From Motacilla alba alba (lineage: Eukaryota > Chordata > Aves > Passeriformes > Motacillidae), in assembly GCF_015832195.1 (NCBI RefSeq), contig NC_052017.1:76013801-76077800 (forward strand): 64,000 nucleotides of DNA, written 5' to 3'. Positions 1-13,226 of the stretch are shown here, one piece after another. Positions within the stretch are counted from its first letter, which is position 1. Every line of letters begins with the position of its first letter. The notes under the pieces were generated by a model, which was not told the origin of the DNA, searched no databases, and saw only the letters and a list, made by a program, of their open reading frames with translations. The translations under genes were made by a program, and so were the position numbers.

Positions 1-1647
1 TGGATCGTGGCAATTTTAAAATATATACTTAAATATATTTATTATTGTTATTTGAAGATTAGATATTGAAGGCTGCAAGCCTCTGTTTGATGGGTTAAAG
101 TCTGAGGAAAAAAATGAAAATATGATGATCATTTATTCCTTTGGGAAGAGGAGGCAGTGTCAGCTACTTTCTTATATACTATTATCCATTTTCACTCTTC
201 TTCATACTGGTGTGAATATAATCGTTTGGGGAAATGGGAGTTTCATTGCTTCTTTAAATCTTATATTCTTGCAAAAGACTCAAGTAGTAATGTGGACAGT
301 CAAAAAAAGCTTGCTACCTGCTTTAGAGTAATCACTTGCCAGGAGATTACTCTATTGTATAAATTATGGTAATCTGTGGGACGCATTTTTTGAAAACCCC
401 ATTCAAATCACAGACTGGTTTTGTTTTGAATTACAGAAAGATCTGCCAAGGTTCCATCAAGCAAAACATTTAATTAAAACTGGTTTGGGTCTGTTAATAT
501 GACTCAGCAGAAATTTATAGCCTTCAGAAGCTAGGTATCTGGGCATAAGGTACTACCATCTGAGTAAATATGGTAAAATCTAAAGCTTAGATAACTTAGA
601 CTCCCTTAAGTAATGCATTATTTGCTTTGAGATAGGGTTTTTCATAACCCTAATTAAGATTTGATAGTAAAAAGCATGCTCATTGTTCGAACTTTGCAGA
701 AAAGTCCATGGCATCTTGAAGGGTAGGACGGGTATGACTTCAGATATGTAGAAATTCCATTTTAGGCAGTATACAGAACCCTTGACTTAATTTTCAAATT
801 TCTTCCCTTCTTCTGCTTGCAATAACTGGTATAATCTCCCTCTCCCCTAAATATTTGTTTTAAAAGGGTTTTGCCAATTACTTTTTTTCTTGTTTTTAAT
901 CACTAGCATCTAATTACATTAAACAATGTGTGGTCTGGACTACAAAAGAATTATTTCACTTCAAGTGAGACTTTAGCAGTTTAGCAAGCCGTGTACATTA
1001 TTTGTCCAATAAATTAGCTGTATCTTCTAGTTTACTTTATTATATTTACTCACAAATCTTTGTCTAGGCAGTGAATTATTGCTGTTTAAGATGTTAACAG
1101 TGTTCAACATTAATAAAATGAACAATTCTTAGTACAACTAATATAGCCTAAAGTAATTTGAATAATTGAATACCACTTTGTCTAGAGAAAACCATTTGTA
1201 GCAGCACTTGCTTTTTCCAATGAAAGCAGAGTGAAAATTCCAAATGTTATGTTGATAAATGTTTTGTAAAATCTGCTGATCCCATTGCATATGTGTGGAT
1301 AAGGCATCTCGACACTGATATTCTCCTAGTATTATTTATAGCTGCAGCAAAAAGCAAATGGTAAGTGCACTCAAGTGCACAGAATGTTAAGTGTATAAGA
1401 TGGCAGCTTAAAAAGAGATCTATGTACTCAGAGGAGAAATAGCCTTTAGGGTGTTCACAGCAGGAAGAACCCAAGAGAGCAGATGAAAGCAGGTGTGGAA
1501 ATGACAGAGTATTCCTTCTTTCCGTTGAAGATGTTGAAGATGTTGAGAATTTAGTTCAAGGGATTGCAGTTTCAATCTACTCATTTTTCAGCTTTCTTTC
1601 TTTGACTTTTGCTGTGATTACAAAAGATTATGATAAAAGTTTAAAGA
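1..1647. other. Unique AT-rich DNA, no gene seen
   Basis: No frame here has a recognisable product or convincing splice sites. The sequence is AT-rich with ordinary short T and A runs. A small in-phase repeat of GAAGATGTT occurs near 1527-1545. I see no repeat family in this stretch. Confidence 0.6.
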
Positions 1648-1920
1648 TGTGTCATTCGTCCCAGCTAGATGGTGACGGGGAAGCGACAGTCCCCTCTCAG
1701 GCTCCGCCTCTCCCAGCTGCCAGGGAAGGCACAGCGCAAAACAAAAAAGCAGTGCCACGATTCCTGGGATAACTTTATTTGATGGTAAAACTTCCCCTTC
1801 AGCATCCCAGGACCCCAAACTCGGGGCAGACAAAGCTTATAAACAAGGGGAGGGCTGAGGGGAGGATACAATCCTAAACTAATCAGGAGAACTAAAGATA
1901 AAATACAAGGCGGGCATACA
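1648..1920 (-). mobile_element. Probable solo LTR of an endogenous retrovirus
   Basis: This block is clearly richer in G+C than its flanks. Read on the minus strand it has the order expected of a retroviral LTR. There is a TATA-like box (plus-strand positions 1834-1843), then about 60 bases later an AATAAA polyadenylation signal (plus-strand 1774-1779), then a GC-rich U5-like part. The proposed ends, TG at 1919-1920 and CA at 1648-1649 on the minus strand, are tentative. A TAAAGA word sits beside the left end (1642-1647) and again at 1893-1898, but it does not fit the proposed right end, so I do not claim a target-site duplication. No primer-binding site or gag/pol sequence follows, so this would be a solo LTR. 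The 87- and 71-codon minus frames across it are incidental. The family is not identified. Confidence 0.45.
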
Positions 1921-2464
1921 AATATCAACCAGTGAAGAATCCCAAGGGAAAAAAAAAAACATTTTCAGTGAACTAATAGAGTTTGAATAAATACAAAACT
2001 GACAGAGAAGTTTCTTGAAGGAAGGCAGGTTTTAGGGAGAGACTGGCATTTCATGAAAAAAAAAAAGTTCTGGGAAAAGGGCAGAAACCAAAAGACAACA
2101 TAAGGAAATTACAAATCAAAGAATAATCATACTAATAAAACAAAACCACACCACAACAAAGATGCAGATTAGGCAACCTGCCATAGTGATTTTGAAGATC
2201 TGATGAAAACTTCAGAAAAAAATACTCAACAGAGGGGGAAAAAAAAAAAGCCAAGTATAAACTGGGGGGTAAGGGGAATTCAGACCAGACAGAAAACTAG
2301 AGTGTGTCTTGAAATAGCACACCTAAAATAGAACATGACACTTTGATGAAAGGTTAGTATAATGTTAAAAATATATGGAAAAACCCCAATGTATATACCC
2401 TGCTTACTGTTGTATACAATGGCAAACAATAGGTACCACAATTATTTGCCTGAAGAAAACCAAA
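1921..2464. other. A-rich unique DNA between two repeats
   Basis: Purine- and A-rich sequence with A runs near 1951, 2058 and 2238 and an A/C-rich patch near 2139-2160. The last 60 or so bases could be a very diverged extension of the CR1 that follows, but I cannot align them by eye. No gene seen. Confidence 0.45.
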
Positions 2465-3319
2465 CTGAATGACCCCAGGCTGAGTGGGGAATATTAGATG
2501 CCTGAAGAATGGGCTGCCATCCAGAGGGACTGGACAAGCCGGAGATGTGGGAAATCTCATAAGGTTCAAGAAGGCCAAGTACAAGGTCCTGCACCCAGGT
2601 CAGGGCAAACTGCACTGCTAATAGAGGTTGGGGATGAATAGATTGAGAGCAGCCTGCAGACACAGGCTTGGAGTGGTTGGTGGATGAGAAGCTGAACATG
2701 AGCTAGCCATGTGCACTCTCAGCCCAGAGAGCCAACAGCATCCTGGGCTGTAGAACACAAAGTGTGACTAGGAGGTCTAGGGGGGAGATTGCTCCTGTCT
2801 ACTTTGCCCTCATAAGATTCCACATGGACTTCTTCATCCAGCTGTGGGGCCCACAGCAAGAGGAAGAGATGCACCAGTTGGAGTGGGGCCAGAGGAGGGC
2901 CACAAAAATGATCACAGAGGATGAAGCACCTCTCCTGTGAAGACAGGCTGAGAGGTCTGGCTTTGTTCAAACTTGAGAAAACTTCAGGCAGACTTTGTTG
3001 CAGCCTTTCTGTACTTAAAGGGGTCTTATAGGGAAGACAGAGATGAATTTTTCAGTAGAGCTGGTTGTGACAGAACAAGGGTTTATTGTTTTAAATTAAA
3101 CAATATTAGATTCAGAATAGATGTAAGGAAGACTTTTTTTTTATGAGGTGAAAGATGTGAACAGGTTTTCCAGAAACATGGTAGATGCTTCATCCCAGGA
3201 AACATTCAAGGTCAACCTGATCTTATTGAAGATGTCCCTGACCATGGTAGGAGGGTTGGACTAGACAACTTTCAAAGCTCTCTTTCAGCTCAAAACATTC
3301 TATGATTTTATTCTATGAT
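2465..3319 (+). mobile_element. CR1 LINE fragment, 5'-truncated, with 3' end
   Basis: This is the 3' part of a CR1 non-LTR retrotransposon. It starts just after the position of the reverse-transcriptase FADD motif, runs through the end of ORF2 and finishes with the CR1 3' tail (3300-3319, a TCTATGAT-type repeat). Recognisable landmarks in order are the words matching CR1 codons for 'AIQRDLDKLEKW' (near 2517), 'FNKAKCKVLH' (near 2567), 'DEKLDMS' (near 2684), 'RRATKMI' (near 2895) and 'HLSYEDRL' (near 2926). It carries frameshifts, stop codons and small indels, so it is dead. The start is typical 5' truncation from incomplete reverse transcription. The minus-strand open frames here (2354-2970) are shadows of this element. 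Identification as CR1 is from family knowledge; the subfamily is not assigned. Confidence 0.88.
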
Positions 3320-4499
3320 AAAAGTGGTCTCTCATACTCAATCAGCTTCTTTTACCGTCTCACTTTAATCATGATGTGGCTTGGAAGTTGAGCTTTATCT
3401 AATCTACCACTTCAGCTGCTTGGATGTGTAACGCTAGTCGTAGTATATTCCAGCTACTGTCACAAGACTTGCATCAGAACTACTTTAGGGGAATAAAGAG
3501 AAGAAAAATTCTCAGAATGGTTCTATTCTAGATGTTTAAATGTATTCAAAGTAAACTTAGACTCATTTAAGTTAATTTTTCCAGGGTACATGTAAATTTT
3601 AGCATGATAATTGAAATACTGGTATTTACAATAGTGTGCCAACAGAAATTCTCCCTGGCAATTTCAGAGATACTTCAAAATCATCATATTCCTTGTCTCA
3701 CCTTAGTCTTAATTTCAAAAACTATGTGTTTAGGTAATATTATGCACATATTTTTTTACTAAATTCACAACTAAATGGAAAAAACACATGCATAAGAGAG
3801 ATGGTTTTCAAATGAGAGGAAAGATTGATGTTTCTAGTATAAAAAGAACACTTTAAGTTATTTTTAATTCTTTTCTTCTAATGAATGATGAAAAAATTTG
3901 TGGGGAATAATCTAATATTGCTGCTGCATTATCATTTCAGAGGTGTTAGTGCAAACGTATAATACTGCCTTCTATCTGCTATAAAGGAAGAGTGAAGTTA
4001 TTGTCCAGTGAATGAACTGTTCTTCCAATAGAGTGTAATAATCACATTTTTTGAAGTGTCCCAGACTCCCATCCAATCTTCTCATGTGTGTTTACTGTAA
4101 ATTGTAATTTTTGTTATAGTTGGCATCTCAGATTTCCTATAGCAGTCTGGTCAACAGTGGCTAAATCCTATTTCATTCTGTTTTCAACCACACTAACAAA
4201 TGCCATAAACTTGATTGAAAAAGAGCTTGTATTTCCTAAGATTTCTCTCAATATTTCTCTACATTGTACATTGTAACAGCACACAGAGAGTAATCACCCA
4301 CACTGCAGGGATCATGCAACTTAGCAGCAGCAGGAGGAGGATATAATTTACTGTAAGTCAAGGAACAAAATTACCTGACAATTGCTAAGGTTATACCTTA
4401 CAAGTACAACAAGAACAAAGGACAATGGTTTGGTTTTGTTTTAGTTTGTTTTTTTAATATAGTTTTATATAATGCAGAAAAGCAGTCCACTGTAAGACG
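3320..4499. other. Unique AT-rich DNA
   Basis: No gene, recognisable repeat or long simple repeat seen. A GCAGCAGCAGGAGGAGGA purine-rich run lies at 4324-4341. The 62-codon plus frame at 4088-4276 has no family resemblance that I can see. Confidence 0.55.
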
Positions 4500-4569
4500 A
4501 GGTTGGTAGTGTTAACAATTGGACTAAATCTTAAAGGTCTTTTCCTACCTAAATGATTCTATAATTCTA
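4500..4569 (+). mobile_element. Short CR1 LINE 3' end
   Basis: Only the last 50-70 bases of a CR1 are present: the 'TTGGACTAAAT..TTAAAGGTCTTTTCC' segment followed by the ATGATTCTATAATTCTA tail. The orientation is plus. The copy is heavily 5'-truncated, as is common for CR1. The left boundary is uncertain because the first 17 bases match poorly. Confidence 0.75.
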
Positions 4570-5054
4570 ATAGATTGCTGCAAATAGAATTTTGTGCTAG
4601 AGCTTAATAAAAGCAGTAAAGCTCTAATGTTAAGTTTAGTTTTGGATCTCTCTGCTTACAAAGATGATCAGATCTCAGTGTTCTATTTAGTATGCACCCA
4701 GAGAATAAGGCTGATCAGTAAAAGAATCCTCAGCCAAGCTAGTGGAGGAAGTTGTCTCTATTTGCCACACGGCTGCTGCAAAGTCTTAAAAGGCAGCATG
4801 CCATGCTGAAACAATTTCTTGTGTGCTTTATTTGTTATTATTATTTTTACTATTATAATTATTGTTATTTCACAGTCAAGACATTGGAGGTTATGCATAT
4901 GGAGATTAGTCCAGTAATTTCTGAACTGCAGGTGTCAGATCTTTGCCCTTGAGGAAATAGCAGCAAGTCATCTCCCTCCAGAAGTAACTCTGATCATGAT
5001 CACCTTGGTTATAGCTTAAAGTTTAGACACTGTTTGTTTTACCGAGAATCTGTG

Positions 5055-5055
<1 letters not shown>

Positions 5056-5097
<42 letters not shown>
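5056..5097. repeat. (AT)21 microsatellite
   Basis: A perfect alternating TA run of 42 bases. It is self-complementary, likely variable in length between individuals, and able to extrude as a cruciform. The IYIYIY stretch in the overlapping minus frame comes from this repeat. Confidence 0.97.
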
Positions 5098-5103
<6 letters not shown>

Positions 5104-8100
5104 GAAGCATTATTGATGAAGGCATGAGAAATATGTACTGATCTTGTTTACCACTGTCAGTGAGAAGTGTCAAGCCAAAAGCCTTAAAAATATAAGCAGT
5201 AACAGCTCTCAAGTCCAAGTGATAAAGAAGGGGATTTGGATTTTTGGATTTTAGGCTGCAAAAAAGGAAGGGCAAAAATAAGAAAGAGAGAGAGACTACT
5301 GACTACTTTAAAAGACAGAACATAGGGAAACATGTTAGAGGTTATTGACTGGAAAAATTAAATGTTAAAAGCTCTAAAAACTGCACTGTTCCTTAAATTT
5401 GCCCAACAACCTATGTAGAAGAGCAGAACTTGGGAGGGAAGGAATAAAAGAATAATGACAATGGTAAGAGAAATGGAAACAGAGCAACAACAAGTATGTA
5501 GCAACAGAACAGACAGGTGAGCTTCTGGCAAATGAGAGAAGTAGAACACAGGACTAAAATATTCATACCTGAATAGGTAAAGGTACAGAGTTATGTAACA
5601 GAAGCTTTTTTTTTTTTTTTTCCTGAACATGGATGGTAGCAGAGCATAGTCAGAAAACTGTATGGGTTGCTTTTGAGAAACAGGATATGGAGTCAGGTTG
5701 CTTTCTGCATTTCAGGTGTTCTGGATAATAGAAAAACATGCCTTCAAATTACCATTACATATATTTGTGTCTGTGTCTGCGTACATTTATGCATGTCTAA
5801 ATACACATATATGCACATATTTTGCATGCATATGCAAAGAGTTGGATATTGATCCAAGTCTGCTGTAAATTTTCATTCTTTAAATATATGTGTTGGCACT
5901 TTCACATTGAACACATCTCTTAGTTGGTCATGATTTTATTTCATTCATTTACTTCTCTTCACTGTGTCCTTACTTTGATTAAGCTTTTAAAATAATGAGG
6001 GACACAAAACCTGAGTTGTTTACAGTGAAGTTTAAATCATTTATTTTGAATAAATTATGTGATATAATGCTGAAACAAATAGAAGTGCATTCTGGAAGAG
6101 CTCTTTTCAATCTTAGATGTTTCTTCAATTCCAAAATAAGAGTGTACTGGTTCGTACAGCCTTGTTGCCAACATTAAACTGGCAGAAATTTAGGCAAATT
6201 TTTACCCAGCTTTCTTTAAGAAAATTAACCAACATCTCTTGGAATACACACGTAGTTCGTGTGAGTTAATAGCTCTGAGATTTATAAACTATGCCTTATT
6301 GTGAATCTTTTACAGATAGACAGTTTACAAATTCATAATAATTTTAATGTCAAAAACTGTGCAATAAGCTGTATGCTTGATGGAGTTCTGCTGTGTGGAA
6401 GATATCTCCACTAATGTCTGTGAAACTCAAATAAAGCTCTTGTGTATTTAACCCATGTGGCAATGGTGACATTTCTAAACTGGTCAAGTTTTAGCTCTTC
6501 AGACAGAAAGTTGTGCTGAGATAGTTTATTTTGTTTTGCATCCTAAGGAGAATCATAAAGGGAGCACAATGATCTTCATTCATATTCATTAACAAATTAC
6601 ATCAGAAAAGATGGATTTTTGGGACTAGTGTAATAATTGTATTTTTTTCCTGCCTCTTGGCTCTCTATTGTAAGTTGCTCCAAAGAAATAATTCATATAT
6701 GCAGATGTGTGTCATAACTTTCAACATTATTTGTTTTAGGTGCCTTTTCTGTTGAATATATTGCCTTTTCAGAACTTTATACTATCTGCCCAGTCTCTGT
6801 AAGGTCATAGTCTTCTTCTACCTTTGCTGTTGTCTTAACTGTCTTACCACTGCTATGCTTTATTCTTTTTTTCTTTTCCTGACTTGTTTTTTTGCCTCTG
6901 TTTTTGAAGAATTCAGAGGGGACTGATAACATTTTAATACAGATTTAACAACAACCTTTACCACTATATTGTTAGAACATAATTCAGTGTTTTGTTTTTG
7001 TGTTTGTTTTTTTTTTCCCTGCAGAATGACTTTCGAATCTTGCATATAAAACACTACTTTTTCCTGATGAAAGAATTTATAGGGATTATATGGTTTGCAT
7101 AAAATACTGTTTTGTTCACAAGAAAATTACTTTTGTGTCCTGTAGACCAGTCAGGATGATTTCTGGCAACCTTTTATTTCTCCTTTGTGACTTCTCTCTG
7201 ACTAGATGCAGTCCACCATAAATGCATCCTCCTCAGAGTCTGTTTATGCATAGCAGTGTTGGAAGTAATAAGCACTTGGGTTTTCTAGCATATGAGTCAG
7301 TAAATACATAAACAGGTACAGATTTATGACTCTGCACTTCAGAGTATCACGGTGCTTGATGTATAGTGCAGTCAACTTTATCTGAATGTCACAGAGGGTA
7401 GTGAATATATCTGTAATACCAAGGTCATTCTTGATGTAATTAATGGGTTGGGATTTCTTTTGTAACAGTTTCAAATAACTTAATTTCTCCTAATCAGGAT
7501 TATTGGCTATGGAATGAGTGTCCTTGAAATATGTAAATTAGCCTGTAAAATACAGGCATACAGATATTAGGTGTGTGCTAATGTCGTTTTACCAGTGTGA
7601 ATATTTTAGTGGATAGCATTTCTTTTGGAGATATATTCACTCTTTAACAGGTAACACACATTTCAAAGTGTTTATTCACATTAGGAGCATTAGTGAATCC
7701 TTCTTTGGTGCAGTTAATGGAGGAACTCTGCTCTTAGTGGATTAAATATTTCAGTCTGCAAAACTGCCAGATCTCACTGTTCACAAGGTAACTATATTTT
7801 ATCTCACCTTCATCACTCTCCAACTTACAGTTCTGCTGAGCATACATGAGGTGCACATCATTATTTTGCAGTGCTTTGTTTTGTACTGAAGAAATACACC
7901 ATGACTGTAATAGCTACAGTAATAGACAAACATTTTTTTTCCTTTGCAAATGGGAGTGATAACCTTAGATAATATTCCAAGAGCCTCATCTACATATCTA
8001 CATTGTTTTAAATGTAAAAACAAATACTTCTAGAACTAGAAGAAAAAAAGTGACTTATAGTGTTTCTAAACAGTAAGCAAAATTTTTCTGTTGCATATGT

Positions 8101-11100
8101 CAAGCTGAGACATTGGAAGAGAGACCTTTAATAACTAGGCATTATTTTTAGCATTCAATGTAAGCTGGCAGGAAACCTAAATAGCAACTGTGGCTATATA
8201 ACAAATGTGAAAGAGAAGGGAAGATCCATCCTGGGACAGTGTGTGCTACATTCTGCACTGTTCTATTAGACACATAAGAAAAGCCTGATAACAGCCCTTG
8301 CTCTTCAGAATTTTACTTAGTGCTATCCTTTGTGATAAGTCTTTAGCTGCTTATGTGTCAAACGAGTCCTTGCAAGTTATTTTAGTTATGAACTCTTACT
8401 GTTCAATGTCTGGATATGTTGTGGTAATCTGAGGTTGATCTGAAAATTTCAACAGAAATAAATCTTTCTCAAGAGAAGATTATTCTATTTCATTTAAACC
8501 TTAAGTAAACCTTGGATTGTGTATAGTTAATTAGATTTCATTCTTGTTGAATACATACAAGGGAAGCTTTAGTGAATAACATAAGAGGAGATCATCATCT
8601 CCTCTGGCCATCATGCTTAGATCTCCTGGGGGAAATTCCTTAATGATATGTAATTTGCAAATTGTTTAACTTCCAGTGTCTTTTTCTTCTTTTTCTTTTT
8701 TAGCAAATAATTCGAAACATTCTATGAAAATATATTACCATATCATTATTTTTCTATTCACTGGGGCTTCTGTCTGAATACGAGAAAAAGCTTATTTATT
8801 ATGAAGGTGATCAAGTACTGGCAAATGTTGACTAGAGACATTGTAGATTCTCCATCCTTGGAAAAAACCAAAAGCTAACTGAACACGATGATAAGCAATC
8901 TTCTCCAAGTGAGTCAAATTGAGCAAAGAGTTGGACCAGATGACGTCCAGAAATTCCTTCCAACAGAAACTGTTTTCTGATTCTGTAATACTGGAACTGT
9001 ATAAAAAAGGGAATTGATTGTCATGTTTGCATGTTTGCATTTCTTGAATTTCTCAGTGGAAAATGTTTATGTTGTCATCATCTCAACACAAGAAATTTCA
9101 TGATTCAGCTTTTGCAGTTCCTAGTAGAACTGCCTTTCAAGAACTTTACATAACTTAGGTATATTAGCAATAGTGATTTGCCTACAAATTAATAGAAGAA
9201 ATTTTGTATGGTGGCAGAGTTTGAACTGTCTAACAACAAAATCTTTTCTGAAATAATTTTTTATTATATATTCTTTTGTTTTCTACATTCTAAATAGCAA
9301 ACAGCTGCCTTAGCAGAGACTGTCCTCTTCCAGCAGCCTGCTTGTTTGCAAACCACATGTATTTAGCAGCTTTGTTTTCACTCTCTCTCCCACTCTTAAG
9401 CTGTACTGCAAACTAGAATTTAGTAGGGGGATTTGCACTCATTATTATTCCCATTGGCACAGAAATAGTGTGAGTGGGACTGTAACTACTGGTTAGGAGG
9501 ATACAGAAGGGTACCAGAAACAACAAATCTCTGTCTATGGCAGGCAGCTTGGATTACAAGCAACTGTGGAAACTTCCACTCTTAGACTTTTACTTCCCTC
9601 AATTTATCTATGCATCATATCCAGCAACAAGAAATATTGTGGCTGCTGGTCAGTATTAACAGAGGAACCACATAGAAAGAAGGATGTCACTGTGTAAATT
9701 CGTTAGCAATATATGGGTGGCTCCAGGTGGATGCTGCAGCATCAGAATGAGCCATCTTCTCTGGAGGCACAAAAGGCACTGAAGAACATGCAGTTTCTTG
9801 CCCCTTTGCCAGAGAGCCTGAGTGCTGGTGCTGTGGCTGAAGTAATGAGGTGCAGCAGAAATACTGTGAGGGCTTAGATTAGTTCCATTCTCCTATTGAT
9901 TGAAAAGATTTCTTGAATTTTGGACATGGTGCTAAGAAGAGCTGAAAGATCAAATAATCCTTGATTAAATTGAAAGGCTCCACAGTCAGTAGTTGTAATG
10001 TGTACCACAAATCATGATTTCACAGACAGATTTGTATTTAAATAAACTATAATGAATGAAGCACTTAACTTACAAAAGGCTGTAAATTCTCTGGCTGATT
10101 ACAGCAATAGTGTCTAGTGCTTGCTTCCTTGTTGGAGTATAACCAAGCTAATCAACTGCTGTAAGAATGTATCACTAGAATTAAACTTACTTGGTAGCAG
10201 AAGAAATCACAAGGTTGAATATTACGATATGTGGTCATTAGTTTGGACCACTTATGACTACAGTGGCAGTTCCTGAGAACAGCTGTGATCGTGAAGTTGT
10301 AGATTAGACAAGCACAAAGATTGTCACATTATAGATAATAGCATTATTTTTAACAGCAACCAAAGATTATGACATGGATCAGATTAAAGGGAATTACATG
10401 TTTTGAAAATTTTGTGGGGGAAAATTGCAGTATCTCACTTGTGTCTCCACTTTCTCTTGTGCTACCTCCCTTGACTCTTTTCCTCATGCAATGGGGGGAA
10501 ATGGGGGTCGTTTTTTTGCAATGACATATTTTCTCTCACTTAGTTTTATGACTTTATTATTCACCATTAAAATTCTTCAAAGTTGCTATCTTGGGTATGC
10601 TGGTATTATATTGTATGTGAATAGTTTTCATAATTTCATGATTTTGATTTCTTTCTTTATTTATAATGAGTAACTAAAGTTAATACCTTCTCAAAGTGGG
10701 TGTAGATACAGAAAAGACCAAACTATATAAGCACTTGAAAATTTTCAAGATAGGTCTGACTAGTGACATAAAAACTAGGGAAAAAAAACAGTTGAGTATG
10801 CAAAGATAAAATTAGGACAGTATACTACCAAACTTAAAATAAAAAAAGTAAATTGAATCAAAATTACATAGATTAGTAACAGCATTAGACTTCAATTGAA
10901 TAAATTCCAGTAGACCAGATAATCAAATTTTAAGGGCTGAATTACATATGGAGATTTTGCTTATTAACTTCATAGATCAAGTTTTTTCTTCACAAAATAA
11001 GAACCCTCTTTTTTCAATCTTGGTGCCATTGAACATTCTACCTTTGTGTCATCTTTATATGGAATGATCCAGAGAGAGCTAAATAGCTACTGTGAAAAGA

Positions 11101-13008
11101 GAATTATTCCGGTAGCTTTCTGTTGATTGTAATCAAAATTAAGTGGTTCATCCAGGTAAATAAAAAATGTAAATTAGAACTGATGGTACATATTATTGGT
11201 TTATCTGAGTTAAAAATTCAGCATTTGATGTCAGTCACAACTTAACATAGAGCATATTTGGAATTTCAGTGATAAAACAGAAATATTCAGAAAAGTCTTT
11301 CCAAATTTTTTTAATTGTAGGTTTTATTGAGGTTTTCTGGAAAGATTTTAGTATATACACAACAATTGCAGAAAAGATTGTATCTTTTTAGGATATGAAA
11401 ATTCATAATACTCTTGTGTATGAACACTTTGTTATAGTAATTAAGGCAAAGCAAATATATGCATACGTATGAAAAAGTGAAAAAATTCAAGCTATTCAAT
11501 AAGTAAATTTCTCATGAGCTGAACCTAGATGTCTTCTTTTCATTGAGTTAAGAGATCTTGAGAACAGAAGGTTCTTATCTTTCGTATATACAACAATTGC
11601 TGATTAATTTATCATTCTTATTTTTATCAATATCTTTCCACAGAAGAAGAAAAAAAATCAGTATCTCTTCATACAAGCATTTTACATTTAATTTTTTTTT
11701 TTGTTTATTTTATTCTCCTAATATTTTTCTTCTTTCCTCAATGAAGATTCCTGTTTGGTATAGTTATTTCAGAATATATAGGATTTCAGTTGGGTGTATT
11801 TTTCTCCAAGAATACACAGCAAGGATTTCTAGTAACCTTTGTCTCCTCACAGGACTTCCTGTGTTCAAATAGTTTGGTTCTGGTGATCCCACGTTTCAGT
11901 GCTGGGAACAGTCTAAAAAATAAAGAAGAGGAAGATTTTTTTTTTTTCTTTTCTAAGTAGAAGAGAATATTGTGTTGAAATTTCATTATTCTCTTTTTGT
12001 AAATGGAAAGTTTTCTTACTGTAAATGGAAAATAACATGAAGATCTTATTACTCTTTCTTTTCTTCAGATAATTCTCTCCACTTTGTTTTCTTGTTAGCT
12101 GGGCTATTTCTCTCTGACAGTAAAGTAGTACTCGTTGAAGTCAAGAGTTCTAACCAAAGGCTTGGTTTAATTTAAATTTTTGGATTTCTAAGATTAATTA
12201 CTCTGCATTCCTATAAAAGAACACCACATTCACTCAAAAGTTTCTGTTGGCATGGCTGCTTCATTTGTAAGCTGTGTGGATCCTCTTTAGTGTGATGTTG
12301 GTTGGATTGCTGAGAATGGTGATTTTTTCTCCATTCACACAGATAAAATGTCCAGAAGCATATTGCACGATTTGTGACTTTTATATACTTTGACTAAAAA
12401 TTCTTGTAACATTTGAATAAATCCTCAAACAGTAATAACAAATGAAAGCCTTAATTATTATACCATTTTAACAAACAGTGCATGTAGTGCTACCTATAGC
12501 TTTAAAAGCCTCCTAGTAGTTTTTATTACTGGATGAGGAAGAAGGCAGGATTCTTACAGTGTGATGAACCATTAGTTCCGGTATTGTGAATAACTCAGTT
12601 ATAGATTATTTTTTTAGCAGATTTGACATCCTCTTGATACTCTAGCTCTCCATCATGACCCAGAGCTAAAGAAGAATGAACAGATTTTATCTCTTTTTCT
12701 GTGCACTCAGGTTTTTTTTGTTTTTTGGACAGACCTAGTCCAAATGTAGATCAATAGAGAGAAGCGAGCATTACAAAAAGAAAACTCACAAATATGTGTC
12801 CTGTGCATGTTTATGCATAGTTTTAATCAACGATAATCTAAACTATATGCGGATGTAGGATTTCCGCTAGACTTGAGGAATCTGGTAAGATTGTCTTTCT
12901 GTAATTCTGTTTCTTTTACTGTTCTATACTAAATTGCAGTTCAACTGCCATGCCTATTTCTTTTGAAATTCATAGAATTGACATCTGACCTACACGCTAC
13001 TAGGATTT

Positions 13009-13026
13009 GGGGGGGGGGGGGGGGGG
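13009..13026 (+). repeat. Mononucleotide run of 18 G
   Basis: Eighteen consecutive G on the plus strand. Such runs are uncommon in AT-rich vertebrate DNA and are prone to sequencing and replication length error, so the exact length may be unreliable. Confidence 0.95.
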
Positions 13027-13206
13027 AGTTAGTTATTTTTTCTAGAAAGTTGATTAATTGTGGTTTTGTGGGACTCTAAGATATATGCTGGATCTAGTCA
13101 GAATGAGAAGTTTACACAATACATTTTAGATCATGATATTTCTAGTAATTCTGGAATTCATCCATGAAGTATTTTTCTCTGAGACAGATAGAGAGACAGG
13201 TTATCA

Positions 13207-13226
13207 ACCTATCTAGATAGATAGGT
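13207..13226. repeat. GATA-type palindrome
   Basis: A perfect 8-base inverted repeat (ACCTATCT / AGATAGGT) around a 4-base AGAT centre, inside a short degenerate GATA/TAGA repeat at about 13188-13232. It is probably a decayed tetranucleotide microsatellite. Confidence 0.75.

Noticed and set aside
2354..2970. Three minus-strand frames of 76-85 codons
   Set aside because: They lie antisense to the plus-strand CR1 at 2465-3319.
5358..5630. 90-codon minus frame with a lysine-rich start
   Set aside because: The start lies in a T run and the remainder is hydrophobic AT-rich translation without family features.
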